Below are positions 1 through 8,018 of a stretch of DNA of 42,980 nucleotides, in pieces. The DNA lies in the IMG/VR virus record IMGVR_UViG_3300027754_000180, positions 1 to 42,980 of that record; one strand, written 5' to 3'. The notes beneath the pieces were generated by a model, which was not told the origin of the DNA, searched no databases, and worked only from the letters and a program-made list of their open reading frames with translations. Position 1 is the first letter of the stretch; each line of letters opens with the position of its first letter. The position numbers and the translations under genes were made by a program. Source of the stretch: a virus.

Positions 1-250
1 AGATGGCCAGAATGACAGCGCAGACGCCAGCCCCAAAAGCGCCCCACTTGGTCTGCATACCTGCCAGCGCCCGAAGCTCGACCTGAATCCCGTCCATGCG
101 GTCGTGCGCCAGTTTTATGGACGCAGCCTGCGCCACGTTTGAGGCTTTTACGTCCTCGCGAAGTCCACGAAGTTCCTCCGGCACCGATTCGACAACCCGG
201 CAGATTTTTGCCCAGTCAGGCGTGAACGTTACGTGCGTATCTTCGATCAT
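1..250 (-). CDS. XhlA-like membrane-anchored protein, partial
   Basis: This gene runs off the left edge of the window, so only its first 83 codons are seen. It starts at an ATG that overlaps the stop of the holin-like gene (ATGA), which implies translational coupling. The visible protein has an acidic and basic helical middle that looks like a coiled coil. A hydrophobic run (GAFGAGVCAVILAI) begins just before the edge. That order of a helical segment followed by one C-terminal membrane span is the layout of haemolysin XhlA-type phage accessory lysis proteins. The position in the lysis block supports this. The call is an inference from topology and context, because no catalytic motif is visible. 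Confidence 0.6.
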   Translation of the reverse strand, partial: MIEDTHVTFTPDWAKICRVVESVPEELRGLREDVKASNVAQAASIKLAHDRMDGIQVELRALAGMQTKWGAFGAGVCAVILAI

Positions 251-498
251 GCGGGCGGCTCCTGGCTTTCTGGTGTGACCGCAGGTGTTTTGGGCTTCGC
301 CCCCGGCAGCGGCTGAGTCTCGATTCCGAGCGACTTCGTGGCGAACCCGAGGAACGCGCCGGCAAACCCTGCCAGCAGATTTGAGAACACTTGAAACGTC
401 TGCCCGTCGTTCGGGAAGTACCGCTGGGTGTAGATAATGACGGCGGTGAAAAACACGATGCCGCCAAGCAGAAGTTTTAAGATTGGATCCAGACTCAC
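247..498 (-). CDS. Holin-like small membrane protein
   Basis: The product has 83 residues and starts with GTG, overlapping the stop of the upstream lysin gene as GTGA. Two hydrophobic segments are visible, at about residues 7-24 (LLLGGIVFFTAVIIYTQ) and 38-55 (VFSNLLAGFAGAFLGFAT). The C-terminus is Pro/Thr/Lys-rich and hydrophilic. Two spans, a charged tail, small size and a position next to a peptidoglycan enzyme fit a class II holin. Holins are too diverse for a motif-based proof, so the role is inferred from topology and neighbours. Confidence 0.6.
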   Translation of the reverse strand: MSLDPILKLLLGGIVFFTAVIIYTQRYFPNDGQTFQVFSNLLAGFAGAFLGFATKSLGIETQPLPGAKPKTPAVTPESQEPPA

Positions 499-899
499 GC
501 TACCACCTCGATTTCAGTGTACTTCTCAAATGTCATCTGCTGACGGAAACTACGCCCGATGCAGATGCATCCTTCCGACGCCGTACCGTGCCCGTCATCT
601 CCATGTACCAGGAAACCCGCACGCCCGAACATCTCGTTGCTGTCAGCGGGGTGTAATCGCAGCACATACGGCCCGTGACGATGCGCCGTGGCTCCGTGAC
701 AGTCAGGGCAGGGGAACGCCGTCCCGACGCACTCAGGCCCGGTTATGGTGTATTTGCCACGCGGTAGCGGCCCAACGTTCTTCACGTCCTGCATGGCTGC
801 GTTGTTCTTGCCCGCGTCAGCCCCAGCGTAGCCGGTCGCCAGAAAACCATCCTTGCAGGAGAGCACCCCCAGCCCCTGCGCGTAGGTCAGGCACTTCAC
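495..899 (-). CDS. YkuD/Tlde1-like (DUF2778-type) cell-wall enzyme, putative endolysin
   Basis: The product has 134 residues. It contains VGPLPRGKY at about residue 42 and, at about residues 97-113, a segment with HG (His99), then Ser108, Gly110 and Cys111 in a S-x-G-C-I arrangement. That HG...SxGC signature is the active site of L,D-transpeptidase (YkuD) and Tlde1/DUF2778 enzymes, which cut or exchange peptidoglycan peptides through a catalytic Cys. Here it sits just before a holin-like gene, so a lysin role is likely. There is no signal peptide, so release would need the holin. Cys64/Cys67 (CPDC) and several His residues could bind metal. It starts at an ATG overlapping the previous stop (ATGA). 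The fold call is fairly secure; the substrate is inferred. Confidence 0.7.
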   Translation of the reverse strand: MKCLTYAQGLGVLSCKDGFLATGYAGADAGKNNAAMQDVKNVGPLPRGKYTITGPECVGTAFPCPDCHGATAHRHGPYVLRLHPADSNEMFGRAGFLVHGDDGHGTASEGCICIGRSFRQQMTFEKYTEIEVVA

Positions 900-1150
900 T
901 TCGCAGGCGCTTTCTTCGCGAACAACCCCGCGATATTGAACGCTGCGACGATGGCATCATTCACAACCCCAACCGCCGCCTTCTGTTTCGGTGGTAGCGG
1001 GATTGTGGCAATAGCGGCACCAATCGCCAACGCCTTTTTCTTTGCGCCAGATAGCGTTTTGCCCCCCGGAAACGTCGCCGCCTCCGCGATGCGGATGGAT
1101 GCTGGCAAGTACTTTAGAACCTTCTCGATGTTGGTAAGTTTGCTTGCCAT
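896..1150 (-). CDS. Small hydrophobic protein of the lysis block
   Basis: The product has 84 residues and is not recognised. It has a basic N-terminus, an Ala/Ile-rich middle (KKKALAIGAAIATIPLP) and a second hydrophobic stretch (VVNDAIVAAFNIAGLFA) followed by a Lys-rich tail. The two short apolar helices could be membrane-interacting, so a second holin or antiholin is possible, but the helices are weak. Its ATG overlaps the upstream stop as TAATG, and its own stop overlaps the lysin start, so it is part of the same translation chain. Confidence 0.65.
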   Translation of the reverse strand: MASKLTNIEKVLKYLPASIRIAEAATFPGGKTLSGAKKKALAIGAAIATIPLPPKQKAAVGVVNDAIVAAFNIAGLFAKKAPAK

Positions 1151-1578
1151 TATTGCCTCGCGTTGTTGATTGTAACGCCTGTGTAGACGGCTCCGGTTAT
1201 TACGTTAAGAACGATGTTTTCGCGGTCCCAGAACGCGCTGTGCGGGAGTTTGTGCATGAGTTCCTGTCCCGGCCCCAGCCAGATAAACAGGCCGATCTTG
1301 ACGCGATTGAACCGTGCCTTGTTGAGGCTGCACCCGTCCGCCAACTGGAGGAACGGGTTCAACTCGCAACCGCCGCGCCGAATACCCTGGTACGTGGTCG
1401 TTATGTCTCCAACCGATGCAGCCGCTGCGAACGCAGCCGTAGCCCTGCGCCATTTTACCCGCGCCGGGATTTGATCGTGTCGCGCCTTTACCGCTTTGGC
1501 GACCTGAACGAGGTCAATTGAGAATGACGCAGCGAATGACGGGGCTGCCAGCAAAGCGGCCAGCAGCAGCCGTTTCAC
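1150..1578 (-). CDS. Secreted or membrane protein of unknown function
   Basis: I chose the GTG at 1578, not the in-frame ATG at 1596. The GTG overlaps the upstream stop (GTGA), as many genes here do, and leaves a clean Sec signal: basic KR, then LLLAALLAAPSFAA with a small-residue cleavage site. The mature part has GDITTTYQGIRRGGCELNP and a more apolar C-terminal half (NIVLNVITGAVYTGVTI) that may span the membrane. The combination of D-x-TTT and ELNP resembles small bacterial membrane proteins of unknown role. The product would be 142 residues. A periplasmic location is inferred from the signal peptide. Confidence 0.65.
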   Translation of the reverse strand: MKRLLLAALLAAPSFAASFSIDLVQVAKAVKARHDQIPARVKWRRATAAFAAAASVGDITTTYQGIRRGGCELNPFLQLADGCSLNKARFNRVKIGLFIWLGPGQELMHKLPHSAFWDRENIVLNVITGAVYTGVTINNARQ

Positions 1579-1841
1579 TTGGCTACCGCCTTGCAAGCCA
1601 CTTCAGCGCCTGATTCGTCTACAGCGTCAGTGCCGCACGCGGCCTTGATGTCGGCCATAGCTTTCTCGTAGGCCGCTTTGCTCTTCGTCAGTTCAGCCTG
1701 AATCTCCAGATACCGAGCCGTGTTTGAGTGGTAGCCAGCCAACGCCTTCCAGCGTTCTTTCAACAGCGCGTCGGACAGCTTGGGCGGATCAGCTGCAAAC
1801 ATCGAATTTGCCATCAAAAGTCCTGCAACGAAGGTTCTCAT
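1575..1841 (-). CDS. Small secreted protein, hypothetical
   Basis: The product has 88 residues and is not recognised. It opens with an evident Sec signal peptide (MRTFVAGLLMANSMFA, then ADPP) ending in a Met-Phe-Ala cleavage site. The remainder is helical and charged, with two cysteines (KAACGT and VACKA) that could pair in the periplasm. Position and signal suggest a lysis accessory such as a spanin-like protein, but no lipobox and no outer-membrane motif are present. The role is left open. Confidence 0.6.
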   Translation of the reverse strand: MRTFVAGLLMANSMFAADPPKLSDALLKERWKALAGYHSNTARYLEIQAELTKSKAAYEKAMADIKAACGTDAVDESGAEVACKAVAK

Positions 1842-1858
1842 AGTGTTCGTTTTTGCCT

Positions 1859-2821
1859 CTAGTTAATTATGAAATAGCTAAAGCAGGCTGGATTCGTTAC
1901 AGGCGACACATTGGCGTGGATCGTAAAACTGGTCCCGGCTACTCTGGCTCCAATGTGAGGGTTTGCTGTAGTAGAGTTGCACGTAACGCCAAGCTTAGTG
2001 CCTAAGCTCTGGTCAAAGATAGCGAAAATCTGACTATTAGCCGTTACTGCTGTTGTATTAACAGTTACGTCTGTTCCAGCGGCAGGGATAATAACTGACC
2101 CAGCAGCAGCCGCAGCACACACAGCAGGCCCAGCTGAGGAAGAGCAATTAGTTTCTGAGCCAAATAGCGTAGATGACACTTTGCCACCCGAAGTCACCCT
2201 TGTAAGAATCGTAGTGCCGTCGTTAGCCTGCCACTGATTCAAATCTGTTGTAGATTGATTAGCACCTGCCCTCACGATTGCAGTTGTAACACCAGTTGAG
2301 GCGGTCTGGTCGTAAAAGCGTGCCGTACCGCTGGTTGTTGAACTGGTTACGTCAAGTTTATAACCAGATGCAGGGGTATTTGAGCCAACCGCAACATAAC
2401 CTGTTCCGCGTGGAAACAAATTAATACTGCCGTTAGTGGCACCGCCGTTAACTTCCGTAAAAGTGCCATCCCAATTGAGAATACTTATGCCACCAGCCGA
2501 CCGCACACTAGCTGAGTTATTGTAAAATGCAAGGGACCCAGTGATAGTGCCTGTTTGCAAATCAATAGCGGTTGTCGGAGAATTATTGCCAATCCCAAGC
2601 CTGTTGTTCGTTGCGTCCCAGAAGAACTGACCAGCGTCTTGGTTGAGAATTCCAGAGGCAGAGACATACGGCACCGAGCCGACGGTAGTCAGGTTGCCTG
2701 CCCCACCAACAGGGCTGTTATCAGCAGCAGCAACAACTGGAACCTGCCCAATTTGCCCCTGAACAGCCTGCGCGTTCAGGCTTGCCGCTACTACGAAAAT
2801 GAGCAGAATCAGCTTCTTCAC
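1859..2821 (-). CDS. Tail-fibre-like protein with N-terminal signal peptide
   Basis: The GTG at 2821 overlaps the upstream stop (GTGA) and is preferred to the ATG 30 bases upstream. From it the protein begins with a Sec signal (KK, then LILLIFVVAASLNAQA). The mature part is Gly/Asn/Ser/Thr-rich and contains FWDATNNRLGIGNNSPTT, the beta-repeat style seen in phage tail fibres and surface adhesins. The product has 320 residues. The C-terminal part has Cys pairs (NCSSSAGPAVC) and beta-rich sequence. Virion fibres are normally cytoplasmic, so the signal peptide is odd and is shared with several neighbours. It is likely a receptor-binding or surface protein. Confidence 0.65.
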   Translation of the reverse strand: MKKLILLIFVVAASLNAQAVQGQIGQVPVVAAADNSPVGGAGNLTTVGSVPYVSASGILNQDAGQFFWDATNNRLGIGNNSPTTAIDLQTGTITGSLAFYNNSASVRSAGGISILNWDGTFTEVNGGATNGSINLFPRGTGYVAVGSNTPASGYKLDVTSSTTSGTARFYDQTASTGVTTAIVRAGANQSTTDLNQWQANDGTTILTRVTSGGKVSSTLFGSETNCSSSAGPAVCAAAAAGSVIIPAAGTDVTVNTTAVTANSQIFAIFDQSLGTKLGVTCNSTTANPHIGARVAGTSFTIHANVSPVTNPACFSYFIIN

Positions 2822-3270
2822 AGGACACCCCACGTTGCGTAAAAGGTGCAACCAGACCCCGTAGCTTGCTGAATCTTAAACCCGCCCGGTGCCCAATACC
2901 ACGGGAACGTCAGAGAGTACACCGTGTTCGCAGTGTTTGCAATCGTCGGCACCAGCAGAATCGGAGTGCTTTGGAAATCCTGCACAATGATAGTCCCGGC
3001 TGAACCTGTCGGGCACGAGATTACCAGCGTATTGATGTAAACGCCGCAGCCTGAGACAAGCGTGCCTGCAGTGCCGCCAGTGATCGCGCTGGTACACCCC
3101 ACCAGTTGCGTCACAACCGCCGTCAGGCTCGTCGGAACGGCAACGGGGAGTACCTGCTTATATCGCGTAAACGGAGGCGTGCTGCCGTTGGCGCGTGGCG
3201 CGTCGTAGGCCGTCAGGTCTGCGTACATTGGGGAGCACAGCAGCAGTAGTGTTGCGAGTATTCGTTTCAT
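2818..3270 (-). CDS. Secreted hypothetical protein near fibre genes
   Basis: The product has 150 residues and opens with a Sec signal (MKRILATLLLLCSPMYA). The mature part is Thr/Val/Ser-rich and predicted beta. Four cysteines are visible (GCTSA, SGCGV, ISCPT and GSGCTF), consistent with disulphides outside the cytoplasm. A strong AGGAGG lies about 12 bases before the ATG. It overlaps the following fibre-like gene as GTGA, which suggests joint expression. I do not recognise the family. Confidence 0.6.
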   Translation of the reverse strand: MKRILATLLLLCSPMYADLTAYDAPRANGSTPPFTRYKQVLPVAVPTSLTAVVTQLVGCTSAITGGTAGTLVSGCGVYINTLVISCPTGSAGTIIVQDFQSTPILLVPTIANTANTVYSLTFPWYWAPGGFKIQQATGSGCTFYATWGVL

Positions 3271-3279
3271 GGGATTTTG

Positions 3280-3846
3280 TTATCCTCCTATTGGCAATCT
3301 TACAGGCCCACCCGGTTTGGGCCATCTGTCGCCACGACGCCGGGTAGCCGCCGCAACTGTATTCTGCACGTTCATTTGTGGGATGTCCACGGCCTGAGGG
3401 CCACCAACATCACCCGCTGAATCAATCGCTTCCTGAAGTTCAACGCCCTGCGGCATCGGCTCTGGGGACGCTTCTTCCACTTCTTCCTCAACTGCAACAG
3501 GGGCGAGAAGTTCCTCAGTATCGTGGTCCCGAATCGCAGCCATAATCTCCTGCGGACGAATCACCTGCGGGTCATAGAAGTAGGTGCCGGAAGGGAGCGT
3601 GAGTTTTTTCATGCCATAATCCGCAGCGTTTGGATTATCCTTTGTGCCTCGAGGGACGAACACCACCCGGCGCATACCAGATTCAAGTTCGTCAAACTTC
3701 GACTCAAGCTTGCTGGCAGGTTCGGTCTGGTAGAAACCGGGGTACTTCGCCTGAAGCGTCATGCCGAGTTCGCGGTCGGGCACGCTCTTGTATTGCGGGT
3801 GGATCAGCTTAAGCTGAGCGCCCAACTCTTTTAATGTTAACGGCAT
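3280..3846 (-). CDS. Virion-region hypothetical protein
   Basis: The open frame extends to 3969, but the ATG at 3846 has AGGAC just upstream and starts a natural-looking sequence (MPLTLKELGAQLK), so I chose it (188 residues). The N-terminal half has a helix-turn pattern (LTLKELGAQL, then DRELGMTLQAKYPGF). The middle has DPQVIRPQEI, followed by an acidic stretch (VEEEVEEASPEP). The C-terminus is basic and Arg/Gly/Pro-rich. It is not recognised. It lies at the end of the ejection-protein run and may be an internal virion protein. Confidence 0.6.
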   Translation of the reverse strand: MPLTLKELGAQLKLIHPQYKSVPDRELGMTLQAKYPGFYQTEPASKLESKFDELESGMRRVVFVPRGTKDNPNAADYGMKKLTLPSGTYFYDPQVIRPQEIMAAIRDHDTEELLAPVAVEEEVEEASPEPMPQGVELQEAIDSAGDVGGPQAVDIPQMNVQNTVAAATRRRGDRWPKPGGPVRLPIGG

Positions 3847-3925
3847 TTTTGTCCTATAATTAAGGCAGCCCGCTTCGCTACGGAAGGTGGCAACGACGCG
3901 CCCAACGTGGATGCTTGAGCTAATG

Positions 3926-4933
3926 TCATTTGTGGAATATCCCCAATGGATCAAGAAGTTTCTTGGCAATCGTCAGTGCTGCTCCACCGCCGATTGCAGC
4001 CAACGCGCCTTTGCCTACAGTAGTGGCCGCTTCCTTCATTTGTTGCGCCTGACGGTATTCCTTCATCGCGGCCCTGTATACTTCGCCAAGTCCAGCTTGT
4101 TCTGCTGCTGATTCATTGGCACTGTTGAGTGCTTTGGCCAGCAACGCGACCTGACGTTGCATCACTGGATTAGCATTCTGCTTTTCCTGTGCCGACAACC
4201 GCCCGGCTGCGCTTGAAAAGTCACGGGCTGCGGAATATGGCAACTCTTGAAGTGGCCCACTTGACCCCGGCCCTGGACTCTTGAGTGTTTTAGCTAAATC
4301 AGTTATAACCTTGACTGGGGAAGAACCGCGCCCTGGCGTCCCCCGCACGCCACTTAACTCTTGCGCCCGATCAAGTATTGGGCGAATCTCAGATGTATCG
4401 ACGGGAACATTCCCAGCGCCCCGCATAACCTTCTGGAAGTTCTCCCCCGCTCTCCGCGAACTGGGGATTACCGCATCAATCTTGTTAGCGGTCGCGCTAA
4501 CTCCAGATCCGCCCATGAACGCTCCGGGTATCTGGACAGCATCCAATGCGCCCATGACGACGTTACCCGCGCCTTCGGCTACCTTGCCTTGTGGAATCTG
4601 TGCCATCCCCCTAGCCACACGCAATGGTCCTTGAATTGGGCTTGCCATGTAGTCGCCAACGGCTTTAGGTGCCCCGTAGCTGGTTCCCTTCGCGCCGAGC
4701 GCCTTCAGTCCCTTGCCGACGACAGTAGAGTCAGTGCCCTCTCGAATGTCATCCCCAGCGTTACCTAGCCACTGTTCGGCGGCCTCCAGAAAGCTGTTCG
4801 GCCTACGCAATGCCGATACTTTGGCGTCTTCCAGGCCCAGAAATTGTCGATCTGGCTTCGCTGTGCGGTACTGGTCCCATTCGTCAGCAGGTTGCGCTGG
4901 CTTAGTGCGGTACTGGTCCCATTCGTCAGGCAT
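3926..4933 (-). CDS. Putative ejection/internal virion protein with DEWDQYRT repeat
   Basis: The product has 335 residues. The N-terminus holds two copies of DEWDQYRT (residues 3-10 and 17-24) joined by a Pro/Ala linker. Short W-D-x-[FY]-R motifs like this are common at the N-termini of phage ejection and large polyvalent proteins. The rest is Ala/Gly-rich, with amphipathic segments (VAEGAGNVVMGALDAV) and a C-terminal apolar helix (LAAIGGGAALTIAKKLLDPLG) that could enter membranes. It follows the 671-residue protein with a 1-base gap. Packaging in the capsid and ejection with DNA is inferred from composition and neighbours. Confidence 0.6.
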   Translation of the reverse strand: MPDEWDQYRTKPAQPADEWDQYRTAKPDRQFLGLEDAKVSALRRPNSFLEAAEQWLGNAGDDIREGTDSTVVGKGLKALGAKGTSYGAPKAVGDYMASPIQGPLRVARGMAQIPQGKVAEGAGNVVMGALDAVQIPGAFMGGSGVSATANKIDAVIPSSRRAGENFQKVMRGAGNVPVDTSEIRPILDRAQELSGVRGTPGRGSSPVKVITDLAKTLKSPGPGSSGPLQELPYSAARDFSSAAGRLSAQEKQNANPVMQRQVALLAKALNSANESAAEQAGLGEVYRAAMKEYRQAQQMKEAATTVGKGALAAIGGGAALTIAKKLLDPLGIFHK

Positions 4934-4934
4934 G

Positions 4935-6950
4935 TTATTTAAGCCCCTTCGCTACCTTAAATGCCGCAACTTTCTCATTCGGGATGTCGTATGGCTGACC
5001 GTTAATCTCGAAGTGCGTAGTCGGCCCCCCACCGCTGCGCCCCGGCCCTGCGTTCCCGCTGTTTTCAGTGGTCACCTGATTATTGCCATACGGCCCCATC
5101 TGTTCTGTCAGCGAACTGCGCTTTCGTGCGATGAACGGGACAACTACGTCATTGATAGCCGCCTTGAAATTTTCGGGGCTAAAGTTTGGGTTTGTCAAAT
5201 CCAAACTCATCTGCTTCGCCATATCGGTCGCTGAGCCATATCCAAGAGCGCCTGAAAGTTCGTCTGCAAACGCTACCTGTGCAGTATGAAAGTTGGTGAA
5301 GTTTTTGTTTCCCAAAGCCACTCCACCTGGCAGAATCGCTTTATTGAGGATGGTGAACCCGCTTCGTCCGGCTTTGTCGGAAAACTTCAGTAGATCATCA
5401 ACGCCCTTATCCACGTTGTTCAACGACGCGATCTGTGCCCTAACCTTTGGACTCTTCGCAAAGCCATACCCTGCTTCAAATGATGCCGGGTTAAATGACG
5501 GGTTGATTTCCCGAGCGGCATCGTAGATCGCCAGCCGCTTATTCGCATCTGTTGACCGCGAGAACAGCTTAGTGAACTGAGAGAATGTCAGGTCGCCACT
5601 CGCCATGTCCCGCGCCACACTGTATTCCTTAGACCCGCGCTCTACTGGTTTTGAGGGCGCAAGATTCGGATTGGCGGCGTTCACGCTGACTCGGACTGCC
5701 TGCTGTGTCGCCGCGTATTTCTTAATCTTCGCTTCCGCGATAGCCTTTTGTTCAGGTGGGGTATTGGGGTCGGCAGCTAGGGCTACCCAGTGATTGATGT
5801 TTTCTTGCTCAACCGGGGGCTTTTTGCTATCGATCTCCAGCTTTCTTAGCCGAAACTCCATCACACGCTTGACGCCTTCTTGATACAGCGTGTCTGAAAC
5901 AGAATCGCCAACATCCATGCCAAGAGCATCGGCAATATCCTTGTCTGTGATTTTGCGCGACTCATTTTTAGGCACAATATCCACGACCGTCTTGCCTGTC
6001 TTATCCAATGGGTTTGGCATTCGGATTGCGCCGGTAGTAACTGGCGAATCAGCAGGCAAAGTTTTGCCGCCATCCCGCGCCATGCCAATAGAGAACTGAA
6101 AATTCTTAAGCCGTTGCGCTTCATCCCGGTCTTCATCAGCGCGGCGACTATTTGCCGCCAGCGACTCGCGATATGCCCGGTTGGTTTCAACCTGTTCCAC
6201 CTCCCCGGCCAACTTCACATTTTCCACGGCCTCCTTGCGCTTCCGCTGGTACTCGCCCATTGCGTCGAGGTACTTGCGCCCAAACGTAAGGTTCTGGACG
6301 GCTTCGCTGGCGTCGATAGGTCTGGCATTCGGATTTGCAGCGTTGTAGTAACCCTGTCCTGCTCCGAGTGCAACAGCCGCAAGTTTGGCCCACTTGCTGA
6401 CGGGACCGCGCTCAGGTGCCTTAAGTTCGTCCAGTTCGCGCTGGTAACGGCGAACGGGGTTCTCGGGAGGCGGAGCAGTTGGCAGTTCCTCTGAAGGTTG
6501 CGACAACCGCCCAGGGCCTATCTCGGGTTCGCCTTCAATCTGCTCTATCGATTTTGCGGCCCTTGATGGCATCGTTGGGGGCTGGAAAAGCTTCCGCTCC
6601 CCACGTATCGGCGCTTCAGGGTCGTAGTTGAGGTATGGGTCGTTGACGGGTGCCGGTAGATTCGGTTTCGTTGACGACCCGTATTGCGGCTGTATGAACT
6701 GGCGGGCACCAGCGTCATTTCCGCTTTCAGCGCCATAGTTGGCGTATGGATCGTCGGCTGCCACCATCGAATCCTTGGTCATCAACGGCTTGGTATCTGG
6801 CTGCTCAAACAGACGCTGGCCCTCGTTGTCTCCCAGTGGAAGCTCACCATAGGCGGCATCAGGATCGTCGCGCAACGCGGCTCTAGCGATAGAGTCTCTG
6901 AATGGCGGTGGTTCGCCGAATCGCTGAAGATACCGTTGGTTCATCGCCAT
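4935..6950 (-). CDS. Putative large ejection/internal virion protein
   Basis: The product has 671 residues. The first 120 residues repeat a short acidic-aromatic motif three or more times (DPDAAYGE, DDPYANYGAE, NDPYLNYDPEAP). There follow a Pro-rich linker, a short apolar helix (LAAVALGAGQGYY), a long charged helical section, and a C-terminal module with DAAREINPSFNPASFEA and a later SLNNVDKGVDDLLKF. That module is one I associate with widespread phage virion proteins of unknown function. The length and composition match podovirus ejection proteins that extend the tail across the envelope. No lytic motif was recognised. The start is uncertain by two codons (ATG GCG ATG). Confidence 0.6.
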   Translation of the reverse strand: MAMNQRYLQRFGEPPPFRDSIARAALRDDPDAAYGELPLGDNEGQRLFEQPDTKPLMTKDSMVAADDPYANYGAESGNDAGARQFIQPQYGSSTKPNLPAPVNDPYLNYDPEAPIRGERKLFQPPTMPSRAAKSIEQIEGEPEIGPGRLSQPSEELPTAPPPENPVRRYQRELDELKAPERGPVSKWAKLAAVALGAGQGYYNAANPNARPIDASEAVQNLTFGRKYLDAMGEYQRKRKEAVENVKLAGEVEQVETNRAYRESLAANSRRADEDRDEAQRLKNFQFSIGMARDGGKTLPADSPVTTGAIRMPNPLDKTGKTVVDIVPKNESRKITDKDIADALGMDVGDSVSDTLYQEGVKRVMEFRLRKLEIDSKKPPVEQENINHWVALAADPNTPPEQKAIAEAKIKKYAATQQAVRVSVNAANPNLAPSKPVERGSKEYSVARDMASGDLTFSQFTKLFSRSTDANKRLAIYDAAREINPSFNPASFEAGYGFAKSPKVRAQIASLNNVDKGVDDLLKFSDKAGRSGFTILNKAILPGGVALGNKNFTNFHTAQVAFADELSGALGYGSATDMAKQMSLDLTNPNFSPENFKAAINDVVVPFIARKRSSLTEQMGPYGNNQVTTENSGNAGPGRSGGGPTTHFEINGQPYDIPNEKVAAFKVAKGLK

Positions 6951-6956
6951 TTCAGT

Positions 6957-8018
6957 TTACGCTCCGTATCCGAATCTTTCGCGCCGCCGTCTTGATTGTC
7001 CCTCAAGTGAGGACATCGGTTGCCTGAGCGAGGACTGCCCCGTCTGGAACGTGTCGCGAGGTTGCATGTCGTCAGCTTTTAGCTGTTCTGGTGCTGCGGG
7101 AGGTGCGCCAAAACGCATCATGCCAAACGGCGATGCGAAGCCAGAAGGCGCGGGTTGCGCCTGTGTTGTTGTTGCAACCGGAGGCGACTGCTGCCCGCCC
7201 ATGTTCTGCGTGTTCTGCACTGGAGCAACGGACGGCTGCGCTTGCGTTGTAGTGGCAGTCGGCATCGGCTGGTCCGAACCCATGTACTGAGTGTTTTGCA
7301 CTGCGCCAACAGGTGCGCCCTGCGCCCGCCGCTTTGCTTCACGGTTGGCGACTATTGTGGGGTCTGTGGACGCGGCATCGCTCACGGGCTGTTGATCGCG
7401 GTCATACTGGCCACCGCTTACTACCATAGACCCGGTGCCGCCGACATCGAAAGCGATGTCGTCATCCCCGCCGAATGGGTTGGCCGATGCACGCGATTCC
7501 ATTGCCCCTGCGGCTGGACCCGGAGCGAAACGCCCGTAGTCGGCCTGCTGCATGGGCTGTTGCGTCGCGTTAAACAACGTCTCACGTCCTGCTACAGCGT
7601 CATCCTGCATACCACCAGCACGATCACGGTCGTATTGGCCACTGGACCTGTAGCTGGACGATGCGGGCTGCCCCTGCGACTGCTCGATGCTACGCAACTG
7701 CTGCGAGTACGCTTCGCGTCCCTGATCCTGTGATCTGTCAGCTTGGCGAGCGTTGGACTGCCCGCTGCCGCCTGTCATCCCTCTGACGTTGTTGTTCTGC
7801 ATCTGGCCCATGCCGCTGGCCTGACGCATCCCTCCACGCTGCTGGCGCTGACCGCCAAAGCCTCGCCGCATCCCGTCAACCTTCTGACGGAACCCCTGCG
7901 ATGGCTGCTGGCCCGGAGTCTGGCCGAACCGCCCGTACATGCCGTTCGCCCCGCCCGGTTCGTTCCCCGGCTGCTGGCTGGATTGTGGTTTGGGCATTCC
8001 GCCCGGTGTTGGTGTCAT
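6957..8018 (-). CDS. Gln/Gly/Arg-rich low-complexity virion protein
   Basis: The product has 353 residues and low-complexity composition, with runs of Gln, Gly, Arg, Met and Pro (GGQRQQRGGMRQ; repeated QAQPS and QNTQ). A near-repeat occurs in the C-terminal third: VGAVQNTQYMGSDQP and VAPVQNTQNMGGQQS, each followed by a TTTQAQP segment. The ATG overlaps the metallopeptidase stop (ATGA). It appears largely disordered. It lies among ejection-type genes, so it may be a packaged, flexible virion protein, but no family is recognised. Confidence 0.55.
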   Translation of the reverse strand: MTPTPGGMPKPQSSQQPGNEPGGANGMYGRFGQTPGQQPSQGFRQKVDGMRRGFGGQRQQRGGMRQASGMGQMQNNNVRGMTGGSGQSNARQADRSQDQGREAYSQQLRSIEQSQGQPASSSYRSSGQYDRDRAGGMQDDAVAGRETLFNATQQPMQQADYGRFAPGPAAGAMESRASANPFGGDDDIAFDVGGTGSMVVSGGQYDRDQQPVSDAASTDPTIVANREAKRRAQGAPVGAVQNTQYMGSDQPMPTATTTQAQPSVAPVQNTQNMGGQQSPPVATTTQAQPAPSGFASPFGMMRFGAPPAAPEQLKADDMQPRDTFQTGQSSLRQPMSSLEGQSRRRRERFGYGA

